This document shows, one piece after another, positions 9,420 to 18,437 of a stretch of DNA of 64,000 bases. The stretch comes from Colwellia ponticola (GTDB taxonomy: Bacteria; Pseudomonadota; Gammaproteobacteria; Enterobacterales; Alteromonadaceae): positions 53,294-117,293 of the forward strand of contig NZ_SZVP01000011.1 in the NCBI RefSeq assembly GCF_005885605.1, written 5' to 3'. A program made the position numbers and the translations under genes. Position 1 is the stretch's first letter. Each line of letters opens with the position of its first letter. Under the pieces are notes generated by a model that saw only the letters and a list, made by a program, of their open reading frames with translations, did not search any database and was not told where the DNA came from.

Positions 9420-10310
9420 ATGCAATTATTTGTCGATAATCTTACCGTGATAGATTTTTCATACCTGTGTAAACAGCGCGGTATTGTTGGTGAGAGCTGG
9501 ATTGTAGATGTATTACTCGATGGTTCGTTAAACGAAATGAGTATGGTGCTTGACTTTGCTGTGGTAAAAAAGCAAATAAAAGCCATTATAGACGATGCTG
9601 TTGATCATAAATTGGTATTGCCTATTCAAGAAAAAGCATTAACACTGGCTGATTCGCCACATAACGATGGCCATCAAGTTATTGATTTTAATAGTGATGT
9701 GGCAAATTATTATTTACAATCACCGGCGTGTGCTTTTGCTTCAATAGATTGTTTACAGATAACCATTGCTGAAGTCACTAAGCACTTAACCGCTATTATT
9801 ATGGCTAAACTACCTAGTAATGTGCAAGGCTTAACCTTAGTGTTACGCCCTGAAGATATTCAAAGTGATTATTACCACTATACCCATGGTTTAAAACTCC
9901 ATGATGGCAACTGCCAACGCATTGCTCATGGTCATCGCTCTAAAATCAAAATATTTGTCGATGATAAAAGAGATGCTAAGTTAGAAGCTTATTGGTGTAA
10001 ACGTTGGCAAGATATTTATATTGCCAGTGAAAACGATAGAGTTGCTGCTAAAGATATTCAACTATCTACTCATGCGATAAGTAACTTAACGCCGGAACAT
10101 CAATATTTTAGTTACCATGCACCTCAAGGTCGTTTCGATATTGCTGTTGATACCAAGGTACTTGATGTGGTTGATTGCGACTCAACGGTAGAATTATTAG
10201 CTGACTTTATTTTAAGACAGTTAAAAGCTGAATTTAGCGAGCTTACTGATAAAAATGTAAAAGTTGTTGCTTATGAAGGTGTTGCAAAGGGGGCAATTGT
10301 TCATGGTTAA
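9420..10310 (+). CDS. Fused double 6-pyruvoyl/6-carboxytetrahydropterin synthase-fold protein (QueD-like)
   Basis: A 296-residue protein made of two PTPS-like halves (about 1-140 and 141-296). QueD-type enzymes use a zinc-binding His and an HxH pair. The N-terminal half has VGES where HGH is expected, but keeps the 'DFAVVKKQIKAIIDDAVDHKLVLP' helix region typical of the fold. The C-terminal half has H153/H156 and the HGH pair at 170-172, so it can bind zinc, but its following region is less canonical. The two halves may build one composite site. Substrate is unknown: queuosine precursor or another pterin is a family-based guess. An AAGGA ribosome-binding site is well placed. The downstream M23 peptidase gene overlaps by 8 bp. 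Confidence 0.75.
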   Translation: MQLFVDNLTVIDFSYLCKQRGIVGESWIVDVLLDGSLNEMSMVLDFAVVKKQIKAIIDDAVDHKLVLPIQEKALTLADSPHNDGHQVIDFNSDVANYYLQSPACAFASIDCLQITIAEVTKHLTAIIMAKLPSNVQGLTLVLRPEDIQSDYYHYTHGLKLHDGNCQRIAHGHRSKIKIFVDDKRDAKLEAYWCKRWQDIYIASENDRVAAKDIQLSTHAISNLTPEHQYFSYHAPQGRFDIAVDTKVLDVVDCDSTVELLADFILRQLKAEFSELTDKNVKVVAYEGVAKGAIVHG

Positions 10311-11259
10311 TGTTGTTGCTACTTATTTAACTTTACCTTTAAAGAAAAAAATAAATAATACTTTAAACACAAGCTTAAATAAGACCTTAAGCAATACGCT
10401 AATCACCTTAGCATTGGTAGCAAGTTTTGCTGCCAGCGCTAATAAAGCGCTAGCGCAATACAATATTTTACCCAGTAAAGTCACAGAGGCTCAAGCTAGA
10501 AAAAATATTGTATTGACGGGTGAAATTAAACAGGGTGGTTTAATGGTTGGCAAAACACTACCTGGTAATACCGTCACGTTAAATGGTAAGGCAATTACCG
10601 TATCAGCTAAGGGTGATTACACCTTTGGCTTTTCCCGCGATGATAAAAAAAGCTATCAATTAGTGATCACATCCGTTAATGGCGACCGGGTAGCGAAAAC
10701 CTTAACGCCAGAAAAACGCAGTTATAATATTCAGCGTATTGAGGGCATTAAAAAAAGCATTATGCAGCCTAATCCAAAATCGGTTGCTCGAGCTCGACAA
10801 GATAGTAAGCAAGTAAAAGCAGCGCGAAAAGTTGCCAGTGATTTCACTTATTTTGCACAAGGTTTTATTGCGCCAATTGAAGGTACTATTACCGGTGTTT
10901 ATGGTAGTCAACGTATTTATAATGGCGTGCCTAAAAATCCACATTTTGGTTTAGATTACGCAGGTAAAATCGGTGATCCGGTCAAAGCTCCAGCGTCTGG
11001 TACCGTATTACTTTGGGTACCAGATATGTTTTACTCCGGCGGCACTATGATTATTGATCATGGTCAGGGCGTTAGCTCAACCTTTTTACATTTAAGTAAT
11101 ACCTATGTAAAACAAGGTGATAAAGTAAAACAAGGTGATATAGTTGCGGCTGTTGGTGAAAGTGGCAGGGCAACAGGCCCGCATTTAGACTGGCGAATAA
11201 ACTGGTTTAATGTAAAAATTGATCCCGCGCTAGTATTAAAAATACAACCGCTGATATAA
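10303..11259 (+). CDS. M23-family peptidoglycan metallopeptidase (LytM domain)
   Basis: From the ATG at 10303 (with GGGG Shine-Dalgarno at 10289-10293) the product has 318 residues. It has a signal peptide ending near 'ANKALAQ', a beta-rich middle (about 60-150) and a C-terminal LytM domain (about 185-310). H214 and D218 ('HFGLDYAG'), H263 ('TFLHLS') and H294 ('GPHLDW') match the M23 metal and catalytic positions. The second residue of the usual HxH is Asp (D296) rather than His, a variant I recall in other proteobacterial members. It probably cleaves cross-bridges in the periplasm, or activates another hydrolase. The 8-bp overlap with the upstream gene suggests translational coupling. Confidence 0.88.
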   Translation: MVNVVATYLTLPLKKKINNTLNTSLNKTLSNTLITLALVASFAASANKALAQYNILPSKVTEAQARKNIVLTGEIKQGGLMVGKTLPGNTVTLNGKAITVSAKGDYTFGFSRDDKKSYQLVITSVNGDRVAKTLTPEKRSYNIQRIEGIKKSIMQPNPKSVARARQDSKQVKAARKVASDFTYFAQGFIAPIEGTITGVYGSQRIYNGVPKNPHFGLDYAGKIGDPVKAPASGTVLLWVPDMFYSGGTMIIDHGQGVSSTFLHLSNTYVKQGDKVKQGDIVAAVGESGRATGPHLDWRINWFNVKIDPALVLKIQPLI

Positions 11260-11389
11260 CCGCAATAATGATTGTTATAGCTATTTAACACTAGTAACAT
11301 CTTTCAAATAATACGCACTTTATCGATAGCTGTTACATAAGAATAGCTATCAATTTACCTATATTACAAAACTCTCCTAAGGTCACACT

Positions 11390-14300
11390 ATGGCAGAACA
11401 TGGCTATTCGCTGTTACGCATTATAATTATCGACAGTTTTTGGCAAGGTCAAGTTAACGAACTTGACCTAACGGGCCACACTCAACTTGAAGGAACTAAC
11501 GGCGCAGGTAAAACCTCATTAATGCGCTTGTTACCACTTTTTTATGGTATGCGACCTAGCGATATTGTTAGTAAGGTTGATCAGGCAAAAAACTTTGCTG
11601 ACTTTTATTTACCGCGTGAGTCCAGTATTTTGGTGTATGAATACTGCCGACCCTTTGGGCAAAAATGCCAAGTATTAGCGACGAGTGATGGCAGAGGTGT
11701 ACATTTTAAATTTATTGATGCAGCGTACGATAGTCAATATTTTATTGCTAGCACAGCGGGTAGTAATACGACTGTGAACCCTTCAGTTACAGGTAAAGAC
11801 AGTAAAGCTAAACCGTTTACTATTAGCGAAATAGAAAGAAATTATCGTAATATAGGTAAAGAAAGCTCTAAGTTTTTAGGTATAGATAAATACCGTCAAG
11901 TGATACAAAACTTGCGCAGCGGTCGTAAGCACAAAGAAATAAGATTACTGCAAAATCGCTTTTCCTTTAGTGAACAAGCTTGCCCACATATTGATAAAGT
12001 TATTAACGGCACCATAGAAAAAAATCTAGATTTTGAAGCGGTTAAGCGTATGTTAGTCGCCATTGCTAGCGATCATCTTGCCCGTGATAGCCTTGATGAA
12101 AAAGAACAACTCAGTTTAAATAAAGCTGATATTACTAACTGGCTTGCTGATATTCAGGCCAGTCGTGCCATCAAAAAAGTCGCTGATAAAATTGCTATCT
12201 GGCAAAATGATTTTAGCGCCTTTGCTAGTTTGGTCAATAAGTTACAACACCTTCATGCCGAAATAATTGCTCACCAAGCTCGTCTTGAACTAAAACAGCA
12301 AGAAAGGGATACCCTTAAAAAAACCAGTAGTGAAACAAAAAATAAACTTGATCATGAATTAACTACGTTAACTGAGCAGTTTAACAAGGAAAAATTTAAC
12401 CTTATTGCTAAAATTGAAGCAGATTTAAGTAAAATAGAATTACTTGATGCCGATAAGCTTAATTTTGATGAAGATGATGCCAGTAGTTATCAACTTAAAG
12501 CAGAGCAAGCGTCACAAATTCAAGCCGAGTTGAATGAAGTTATTGCCGTTATTGATGCTTTTGAAGGTAATATCAGTAAAATAGGGCAAAAATTCGATAA
12601 GCTTATCCAGCAAATAGAAGTAGAAAAACTCAAAGGCATTAACAGTAATAAAGAAAAAGCCGCGCGGATCACTGCAGAGTCTACAGAAAAATTATCTCGT
12701 ATTAATGACGTATTTCATCAACAAGAGCACGCGCTTAGTGCACAATTGCACAAAGAAGAACTCAAGCTGCAAAAAGACCAGCAAATAATACAGCATCAAG
12801 TTGATACGGCTAAGCAACAACTTGCTCAGCCTAGCATACCGCCACAATTATCTACCGATATAGAACATAATAATGATGCCTTAACCCATGCTCAACACAA
12901 CTATAATCAGCTAGTACAACAAGAATCAGTATTACAAAAACAACAATACCAGTTAGAAAAAAAGCAACACCAATACCTTACTCAGCGCAGTGAGATTAAC
13001 CGCTATCTTGAACAATTACGCCAAGATTACCATCAGGTTGAGTTACAGTTACTGCCACAAACGGGATCTTTACATCATTATCTTATTAATGAACCGCAAG
13101 CAGTTAACTGGCAAGATAACATTGGTCGCTTACTCACCACTGAACAATTATCAAGAACTGATTTAAACCCTCAATGGTTAACAGCTAACGCAAATGCTAA
13201 GCAAATATCGCCCAGCCTTTATGGTTTATCGATTGATTTACAGCAACTGCCTTGTGATGACTCTTTATTTTTAGATGAAGCGCAGCTGCGTGACAAGCGT
13301 CAAGCAATTGAAACTAAATTACAAACACAAACGAATGCAATTACACAACTCGATGAACAACTAAAAGTGGTTGCCAAAGATAGTAGCCAGCTAAAAATTA
13401 ACGTTTCTGAGCATACACAAAGCCTCAACCAACAAAAACTCACCTTAGGCCAGCTACAAACACAACAACAAAACTTAGCGATAAAAAAACAACGGGCTAT
13501 TAAAGAGCATCGCCAAATTATAGAAAGCCAAATACACAATTTTACGCAGCAACTAAAAGCGCTTGAGAAAAAGCAGCATAGCTTTGAAGAAAACAAAGCA
13601 GAACAATTACATGATCTCACTAACGATAAGTTAGAAAAAAGCATGGTGATTGAAAGTGACCGAGACAATCAGCTCGCACTATTAACAGAGCAACATGCAA
13701 CGTTACTGAGTAATACTAAGCAGCGTTTAGCTGATCTTAAAAAACAACAAGCGAGCGACATTGAAAAGCTAGACCCCGAAGGTGAAGTTGACAAGCGTAT
13801 TGCGAAACGAGTGATGTTAGAGAAAAACTTACAACAATGTGCGGTATTTTCACAAAAGGCGCGCGACTATAACAGTTTTATGAATGAACGTTATTGTCAT
13901 CGTGATGCCTTGGCTGAAGAAAATCAAAATAGAAAAATCATCAAACGCAATCTTGAATCAAATTATGAAGATAATCGTGTTGCGCTAACGACAAAAATTA
14001 ACGAGCTAAAACTGTTAATTAAAAAAAATAATTTAGCAAAACAAGCAACGGATGATTTATTAGTACAACTTAACGATAATAAACGTTTAGGTGAAATGTC
14101 AGCTGTTTCCAGCGAGCTTTGTCAGCAAGAGCCTGCAAATCAAGCAGATTTAACCGTCAGTTTTTTCCAAGATTATTACCAACAATTTAAAACCATTGAA
14201 AAACGTTTAACCAGTCAGCTAACCACGTTTAGTGAACGCTTTAGAAAAGAACATTCCGGTAGTGAGTTATTTGAAAACTGGCAAAAACTATTACACGATA

Positions 14301-15220
14301 ATGATAATTATGCGGGTGCTAAGACGCTCTTTAAATATCGTGAGCCTATCAGCGAGTTATTAAATAGTGCCGATCAAAAGCAGCAAAGTACCTATCAACT
14401 AGTCACCGTCAATGCCACCATGATCAACGAGTTTTATCAGCATATTGAAAACTTTGGTCGCAATATAAAACGTATTGGTCGATTATTATCAACAAAAGTC
14501 ACCGCGTTGGCACACTTTGAAGCACTAGCTGATATTAATGTTACCACTGTAATGAAGCAAGAAGAGCTCGATTACTGGGGACCATTGCAAAAGTTTGCTG
14601 AAGTGTTTGAGCGTTATAAAGATCAATTACGTGATGGTATTGGCGAAGTACCTGATGATTTAGTGTTTGCTATGCAAAAATTAGCTAATTACTTACCCAA
14701 TGAAGGCTTTGTTTTAGCGCACAACAATTTGTTTGATTTAGAGTTTACCATTGTCGAAAAAGGTCAGGTAAAACATGCGCGTAATGCTAAACAACTTAAA
14801 AAAGTGAGTTCAACCGGCTTATCTTATTTAGCTATGTTGTCATTATTTGCTGGTTTATTGGCGATGCTACGCGGTGACAGCAAGCATGCTAGCCAAGTAA
14901 TTTTACCCGTAGATGAATTAGGTGAACTAGCGGCAGAAAATATAGACCTATTACTAAAAATGTTTAATGACAATCATATTAGTATGTTATCTGCTTCTCC
15001 ATCGACAGATCGTCATATTTTATCGTTATACCATCGTCACTATAAACTCAAAGATAATAAAATTTATCATGCTGATATTCCACAATCACGTTTAGATGAG
15101 TTATTAGCACAACGTAATAAAACGTCAATAGCCACAAGTATAACGGCCGATACCTTACAAGACTTAGACAAAAACCGTGGTCCGCAGTCACCACAAAAAA
15201 TAGCAGGGGAGTTAAGTTAA
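11390..15220 (+). CDS. SMC-like ATPase of a Wadjet/MksBEFG-type complex (JetC/MksB)
   Basis: A 1276-residue SMC-family ATPase. Walker A GTNGAGKT is at 35-42, the signature-like SSTGLS at 1140-1145, and Walker B ends in D1175-E1176. Between them, about residues 270-1000 are long Gln/Lys/Glu-rich coiled coil, interrupted near 560-650 by a non-coil segment ('SLYGLSIDLQQLP') that is a candidate hinge. There is no CxxC zinc hook, so it is not SbcC/Rad50. With the three following genes it makes up the parts of a plasmid-restricting condensin (JetABCD, also called MksFEBG), in which the SMC ATPase loops DNA. It is the first gene of the unit here, while described Wadjet loci usually place jetA and jetB before jetC. 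The stop overlaps the next start (TAATG). Confidence 0.88.
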   Translation: MAEHGYSLLRIIIIDSFWQGQVNELDLTGHTQLEGTNGAGKTSLMRLLPLFYGMRPSDIVSKVDQAKNFADFYLPRESSILVYEYCRPFGQKCQVLATSDGRGVHFKFIDAAYDSQYFIASTAGSNTTVNPSVTGKDSKAKPFTISEIERNYRNIGKESSKFLGIDKYRQVIQNLRSGRKHKEIRLLQNRFSFSEQACPHIDKVINGTIEKNLDFEAVKRMLVAIASDHLARDSLDEKEQLSLNKADITNWLADIQASRAIKKVADKIAIWQNDFSAFASLVNKLQHLHAEIIAHQARLELKQQERDTLKKTSSETKNKLDHELTTLTEQFNKEKFNLIAKIEADLSKIELLDADKLNFDEDDASSYQLKAEQASQIQAELNEVIAVIDAFEGNISKIGQKFDKLIQQIEVEKLKGINSNKEKAARITAESTEKLSRINDVFHQQEHALSAQLHKEELKLQKDQQIIQHQVDTAKQQLAQPSIPPQLSTDIEHNNDALTHAQHNYNQLVQQESVLQKQQYQLEKKQHQYLTQRSEINRYLEQLRQDYHQVELQLLPQTGSLHHYLINEPQAVNWQDNIGRLLTTEQLSRTDLNPQWLTANANAKQISPSLYGLSIDLQQLPCDDSLFLDEAQLRDKRQAIETKLQTQTNAITQLDEQLKVVAKDSSQLKINVSEHTQSLNQQKLTLGQLQTQQQNLAIKKQRAIKEHRQIIESQIHNFTQQLKALEKKQHSFEENKAEQLHDLTNDKLEKSMVIESDRDNQLALLTEQHATLLSNTKQRLADLKKQQASDIEKLDPEGEVDKRIAKRVMLEKNLQQCAVFSQKARDYNSFMNERYCHRDALAEENQNRKIIKRNLESNYEDNRVALTTKINELKLLIKKNNLAKQATDDLLVQLNDNKRLGEMSAVSSELCQQEPANQADLTVSFFQDYYQQFKTIEKRLTSQLTTFSERFRKEHSGSELFENWQKLLHDNDNYAGAKTLFKYREPISELLNSADQKQQSTYQLVTVNATMINEFYQHIENFGRNIKRIGRLLSTKVTALAHFEALADINVTTVMKQEELDYWGPLQKFAEVFERYKDQLRDGIGEVPDDLVFAMQKLANYLPNEGFVLAHNNLFDLEFTIVEKGQVKHARNAKQLKKVSSTGLSYLAMLSLFAGLLAMLRGDSKHASQVILPVDELGELAAENIDLLLKMFNDNHISMLSASPSTDRHILSLYHRHYKLKDNKIYHADIPQSRLDELLAQRNKTSIATSITADTLQDLDKNRGPQSPQKIAGELS

Positions 15221-15843
15221 TGTTTAAACAAAGTATTCAAAAGCTACTTTGTGGCGCTGTTATTTGTCAAACCGCTTACGAAGCAGAGTATTTATATTTA
15301 AAAGCGGAAAGTCAGCATGATAAAGTAAATGATTTTTTATCCAATTTAGATAGAAAACTCACCTACCTTGATAGTGCTGACGCCTATTACTGTACATTTA
15401 ACCAAGTAGATGAAAGTAATCAACATGAGCTAAGCCAATTATTCAGTGAAATGCGCGGCACGTTTAGACCCTTAGTTGAATTTTTAGACTTATTGTTAAC
15501 AGCTACGCAAGCAGATTTACCTATTCGCGCTAAATCTGTTCTCAATATCAACGAGTTATTTGAACCCTTTGAGCATGATCAAACCTTGAGCGAGCAGCTA
15601 CGACGCCTAACGTCTATCAAGCCTTTTAAAACCAATAAAACCGAAACGCGTGAACAACTGGTGATGGTTTTTCAAAAGCTCGAAGAAATGCAGTACTTTG
15701 TTCGCAAAAATACCGGTAGTAGTCGATATTATGCGACGGCGCGTTTTGATTTAATTTATTTATTGATTGAATTCTTAAACGATGCCGAGTTAGTCAGCTT
15801 ACCTGAGCAAGAAAAAAGTCAACAAGATGAGCTACTCTTCTAA
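15220..15843 (+). CDS. MksE/JetB-like subunit of the SMC complex
   Basis: A 207-residue, mostly helical acidic protein with no signal peptide. Position and size fit the KITE-like MksE/JetB subunit (usually about 200-250 residues), which dimerises and binds the kleisin. The pattern 'KTETREQLVMVFQKLEEMQYFVRKNTGSSRYYATARFDLIYLLIEFLND' looks like a winged-helix ending in the C-terminal half. The assignment rests mainly on context; the sequence family is fast evolving. The gene overlaps the stop codon of the SMC gene and the start of the next by TAATG junctions, which implies coupled translation and equal dosage. Confidence 0.75.
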   Translation: MFKQSIQKLLCGAVICQTAYEAEYLYLKAESQHDKVNDFLSNLDRKLTYLDSADAYYCTFNQVDESNQHELSQLFSEMRGTFRPLVEFLDLLLTATQADLPIRAKSVLNINELFEPFEHDQTLSEQLRRLTSIKPFKTNKTETREQLVMVFQKLEEMQYFVRKNTGSSRYYATARFDLIYLLIEFLNDAELVSLPEQEKSQQDELLF

Positions 15844-17105
15844 TGGCTGGTTTTGATACTGCACAAGTTGCCACCTTACTTAGACAAATTGGCGCCTACA
15901 ATGAATTACTCGCTAATACCTATGTATATGGCTCAATTGCGAGTGACGAGCAAGATGCTAACACTTTAAATTTATTACATAAATCAGGCTTGATCAGACC
16001 TGATGAATCTCCTGGCGAGTACCGAGTAACCACCGATTTTAAGCGTATGCTAAATCGACTCATGCGTAAGCAGTCCAGTTATCGACAACTGACCGATATG
16101 GGTAAAGTCATTGATGCCATTGATGATATCGCCAAAGATTATAGAGCGGCAATCGATGCTAAAGAGCAAGAAGATGCCGAATATTATCTAGATCAACTCG
16201 ATGATTTACTCTATGAGGTAAAAGATAATTTTAATAACAACCTTGATACCATGCACTTTGCTATTGTTAGTCAGTTTGGTTTTGTAAATAGTTTATCTAA
16301 TAAAATACGCCAAAACGAACGCTACTTATCACATGCGCAAAAACTGCTGAATGAATTACAACAAATTGATCCGCAAGATTGCTACGATTGGCTAGATTGG
16401 CCTTGTCCAAATGAATTTGCTCGTAAAATATCGCGCTTTGTTTATTGGTATAATCAGATATTACCTAAACTACGTTTGATTATTGATAACATGCGTATTA
16501 GTTTATTTCGTTTACGTCGTGATGAAAAACAAGCCAGTCAGTTGCGTAATATGGCGCGTTTTTTACGTAAACGTCCAGAGTTTGACCTTGATGAAAATCT
16601 TTTTGAACTACCAAACTTACCTGAAACCTTAAAGTATTCGCCGCCAATGCCGCTGCGTAGTTATGTGGATACTAAGCAAACTGAGATTGAACAACCGTTA
16701 CTAGAATTAATACAAGCGTTACGTAAACAAGCGGTTGTACAATCAATTAAGGTCAGAGAAAGTAGTGAAGTCAGTTACAAGCCCATTGAAAAAATGGCCG
16801 TTGAAGAAGATTTTTTTGAACAACAAACGGAATTATTATTCGAACACGTTATTATCAATAACAGCTCGGTGTCTGCACTTAGTTTTTTTCAAGAGTTTCA
16901 ACATGATTGGTTGCTAGAACAGCAGAGTATTGCCCCGAAAGCTTGGATTGAATTAGTTTTTAGTTGTTACTGCAAATTAACGAGCGCCCAGCAAAGTGCA
17001 CTGAATATAAAAATGAAAGGTGTACCTGTTAACGGTACCACTGATAATTATAGTTATAGTGATGTCGTTATTGAATTAGCAGCCAACAAAGAAAAGCTGG
17101 GCTAA
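15843..17105 (+). CDS. MksF/JetA-like kleisin subunit of the SMC complex
   Basis: A 420-residue helical protein that fits MksF/JetA, the kleisin that bridges the SMC heads. The N-terminal about 90 residues resemble a winged-helix ('YNELLANTYVYGSI...GEYRVTTDFKRMLNRLMRKQSSY'). A central long-helix part (about 90-260) follows and the C-terminal about 100 residues form a second small domain. Similar proteins are, as I recall, sometimes mislabelled phosphoenolpyruvate carboxylase; no such active site is visible. It overlaps the MksE-like gene by TAATG and is followed 57 bp later by the TOPRIM gene. Confidence 0.72.
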   Translation: MAGFDTAQVATLLRQIGAYNELLANTYVYGSIASDEQDANTLNLLHKSGLIRPDESPGEYRVTTDFKRMLNRLMRKQSSYRQLTDMGKVIDAIDDIAKDYRAAIDAKEQEDAEYYLDQLDDLLYEVKDNFNNNLDTMHFAIVSQFGFVNSLSNKIRQNERYLSHAQKLLNELQQIDPQDCYDWLDWPCPNEFARKISRFVYWYNQILPKLRLIIDNMRISLFRLRRDEKQASQLRNMARFLRKRPEFDLDENLFELPNLPETLKYSPPMPLRSYVDTKQTEIEQPLLELIQALRKQAVVQSIKVRESSEVSYKPIEKMAVEEDFFEQQTELLFEHVIINNSSVSALSFFQEFQHDWLLEQQSIAPKAWIELVFSCYCKLTSAQQSALNIKMKGVPVNGTTDNYSYSDVVIELAANKEKLG

Positions 17106-17162
17106 AATCTCGTGAATATTTTAATGACAACTTAGTTAAGCAATGTCAGGTGACAAAAATAA

Positions 17163-18062
17163 ATGAATAAGCAGCTTTATGATTTCACTCAAGATAAGTT
17201 ACAAAAAAGTCGGCAGGGCGGTCAGATAAAAAATTCTGTGCTCACAACCAAATTATATGAAGATTATAATTTTGGTCAATTCGACCTCAGCAAACAATGG
17301 TTATCGTTTAGTCTTGAAAATATTTTAGCCCTGAGTGAAGAAATTAAAAGTAGTCTTGGTGTTGATATAAGGCACGATGCTTATCCGGATAAACAAAGCA
17401 GAGAGACTAACGCCGCGAACAATCGAAGTGAAAAAGATAATAGTTATGCCGTTAGTAAAGATTTTATATTAATTAACAGTTTATCCAAAATTAATATTAA
17501 CCAAAAAAGCCTTGAGCTAGCGCCATTAACGTCACTGGGCATTTATGTTAAGGCTGATGATATTATCACCATAGAACATAAAACCATTATATTGGTAGAA
17601 AATCTTGCTGTTATGGCAAATTTATCGGCACTTAATTTAGCGTCACACGCTGAAGAGCTTACAGAAGCTTTGTGGGTATACCGAGGTGATATAAAAAAGC
17701 AGCAGCACACAGGAACAGCTTATCAATTTTTCCGCCGTTTTGAACATCATAAAAGAGTCTGCTTTAGTGATGTTGATCCAAAAGGTATTGAAATAGCCAT
17801 AACCAGTCATGCTGATTATTGGTTAACGATTAAAAGTATCGATGAGTATATAAATACTTTACAAGAACTTAAGGGTACTGAAAAAGAATGGTTTGAACAA
17901 AACCTTGCTATTAAATTCTTACAAAGAACACTGACCGAACAACAAGAAAAAAAAAGCGATTGGCAAAACATATTCACGGTAGGTTGCCAAAGGCAAAAAA
18001 CACTTAAGCAAGAACATATCGTTGCGCATAAACTGGCATTAACATTATTAAAACTAAGTTAA
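17163..18062 (+). CDS. TOPRIM-domain protein of the SMC complex (JetD/MksG-like)
   Basis: A 299-residue protein. The C-terminal half (about 135-290) has the TOPRIM pattern: E146 in 'ILVENLAVMA' and the acidic pair D203/D205 in 'CFSDVDPKGIEIA'. This is how JetD, the topoisomerase-VI-like nuclease of Wadjet, is recognised. In known systems JetD cuts plasmid DNA trapped by the SMC loop. The N-terminal half would be the DNA-binding arm; the protein is shorter than many JetD proteins (about 350-400), chiefly in this arm. The gene starts 57 bp after the kleisin stop and probably shares the transcript. A hairpin-rich tail of the operon follows. Confidence 0.75.
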   Translation: MNKQLYDFTQDKLQKSRQGGQIKNSVLTTKLYEDYNFGQFDLSKQWLSFSLENILALSEEIKSSLGVDIRHDAYPDKQSRETNAANNRSEKDNSYAVSKDFILINSLSKININQKSLELAPLTSLGIYVKADDIITIEHKTIILVENLAVMANLSALNLASHAEELTEALWVYRGDIKKQQHTGTAYQFFRRFEHHKRVCFSDVDPKGIEIAITSHADYWLTIKSIDEYINTLQELKGTEKEWFEQNLAIKFLQRTLTEQQEKKSDWQNIFTVGCQRQKTLKQEHIVAHKLALTLLKLS

Positions 18063-18163
18063 CGCTTTTAAATAAATTGAGCAACTGAACTCAGTTAAAA
18101 GCATAATTTTAAAACTTTTTTAATCCGCATAACGACAGGGACAACCACCCTATAATCTAACCA

Positions 18164-18205
18164 GCCCACTATGTCCGATACTCTTCAGTATCGGACATGG
18201 TGGGC
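18164..18205 (+). terminator. Strong hairpin downstream of the jetD-like gene
   Basis: Arms at 18164-18182 and 18187-18205 pair over 19 bp with one G-T wobble and a CTTC loop. There is no clear T-run after it, so rho-independent termination is uncertain. It may instead be a small repeat element or a transcript-end stabiliser. Confidence 0.5.
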
Positions 18206-18306
18206 ATTGTCATTTATATGAGACTTTCTGCCGTTGATACGCTAATTTGATTTACGTTAGCTGTTAGTCATATTGATTTACAATAGCGCTGTTTAACTTT
18301 TCAATT

Positions 18307-18348
18307 ATGTTTTTAATCAGTTATACATATATAACTGATTAAAAACAT
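18307..18348. terminator. Perfect 19-bp inverted repeat between convergent genes
   Basis: Arms at 18307-18325 and 18330-18348 are perfectly complementary with a 4-nt loop. The stem includes A/T runs, so it could act as a bidirectional terminator for the SMC operon and the HPP gene. Confidence 0.55.
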
Positions 18349-18437
18349 AAAGCTACTGAAGTTATATTCCAACAATTAAATTAGTACAGATATATTTTAG
18401 TTAGCTTTTTGATTAATGATTAACTTAGCTATTTAAT

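Larger units (their letters stand above)
18063..18437. other. Intergenic stretch after the SMC operon, two large inverted repeats
   Basis: No gene is seen. It holds a 19-bp hairpin at 18164-18205 and a perfect 19-bp inverted repeat at 18307-18348, both listed separately. It separates the convergent jetD-like and HPP genes. Confidence 0.6.

Noticed and set aside
13300..13668. 122-codon Ser/Cys-rich open frame on the minus strand
   Set aside because: It is antisense to the coiled coil of the SMC gene; its odd composition is the complement of Gln/Lys/Glu codons.
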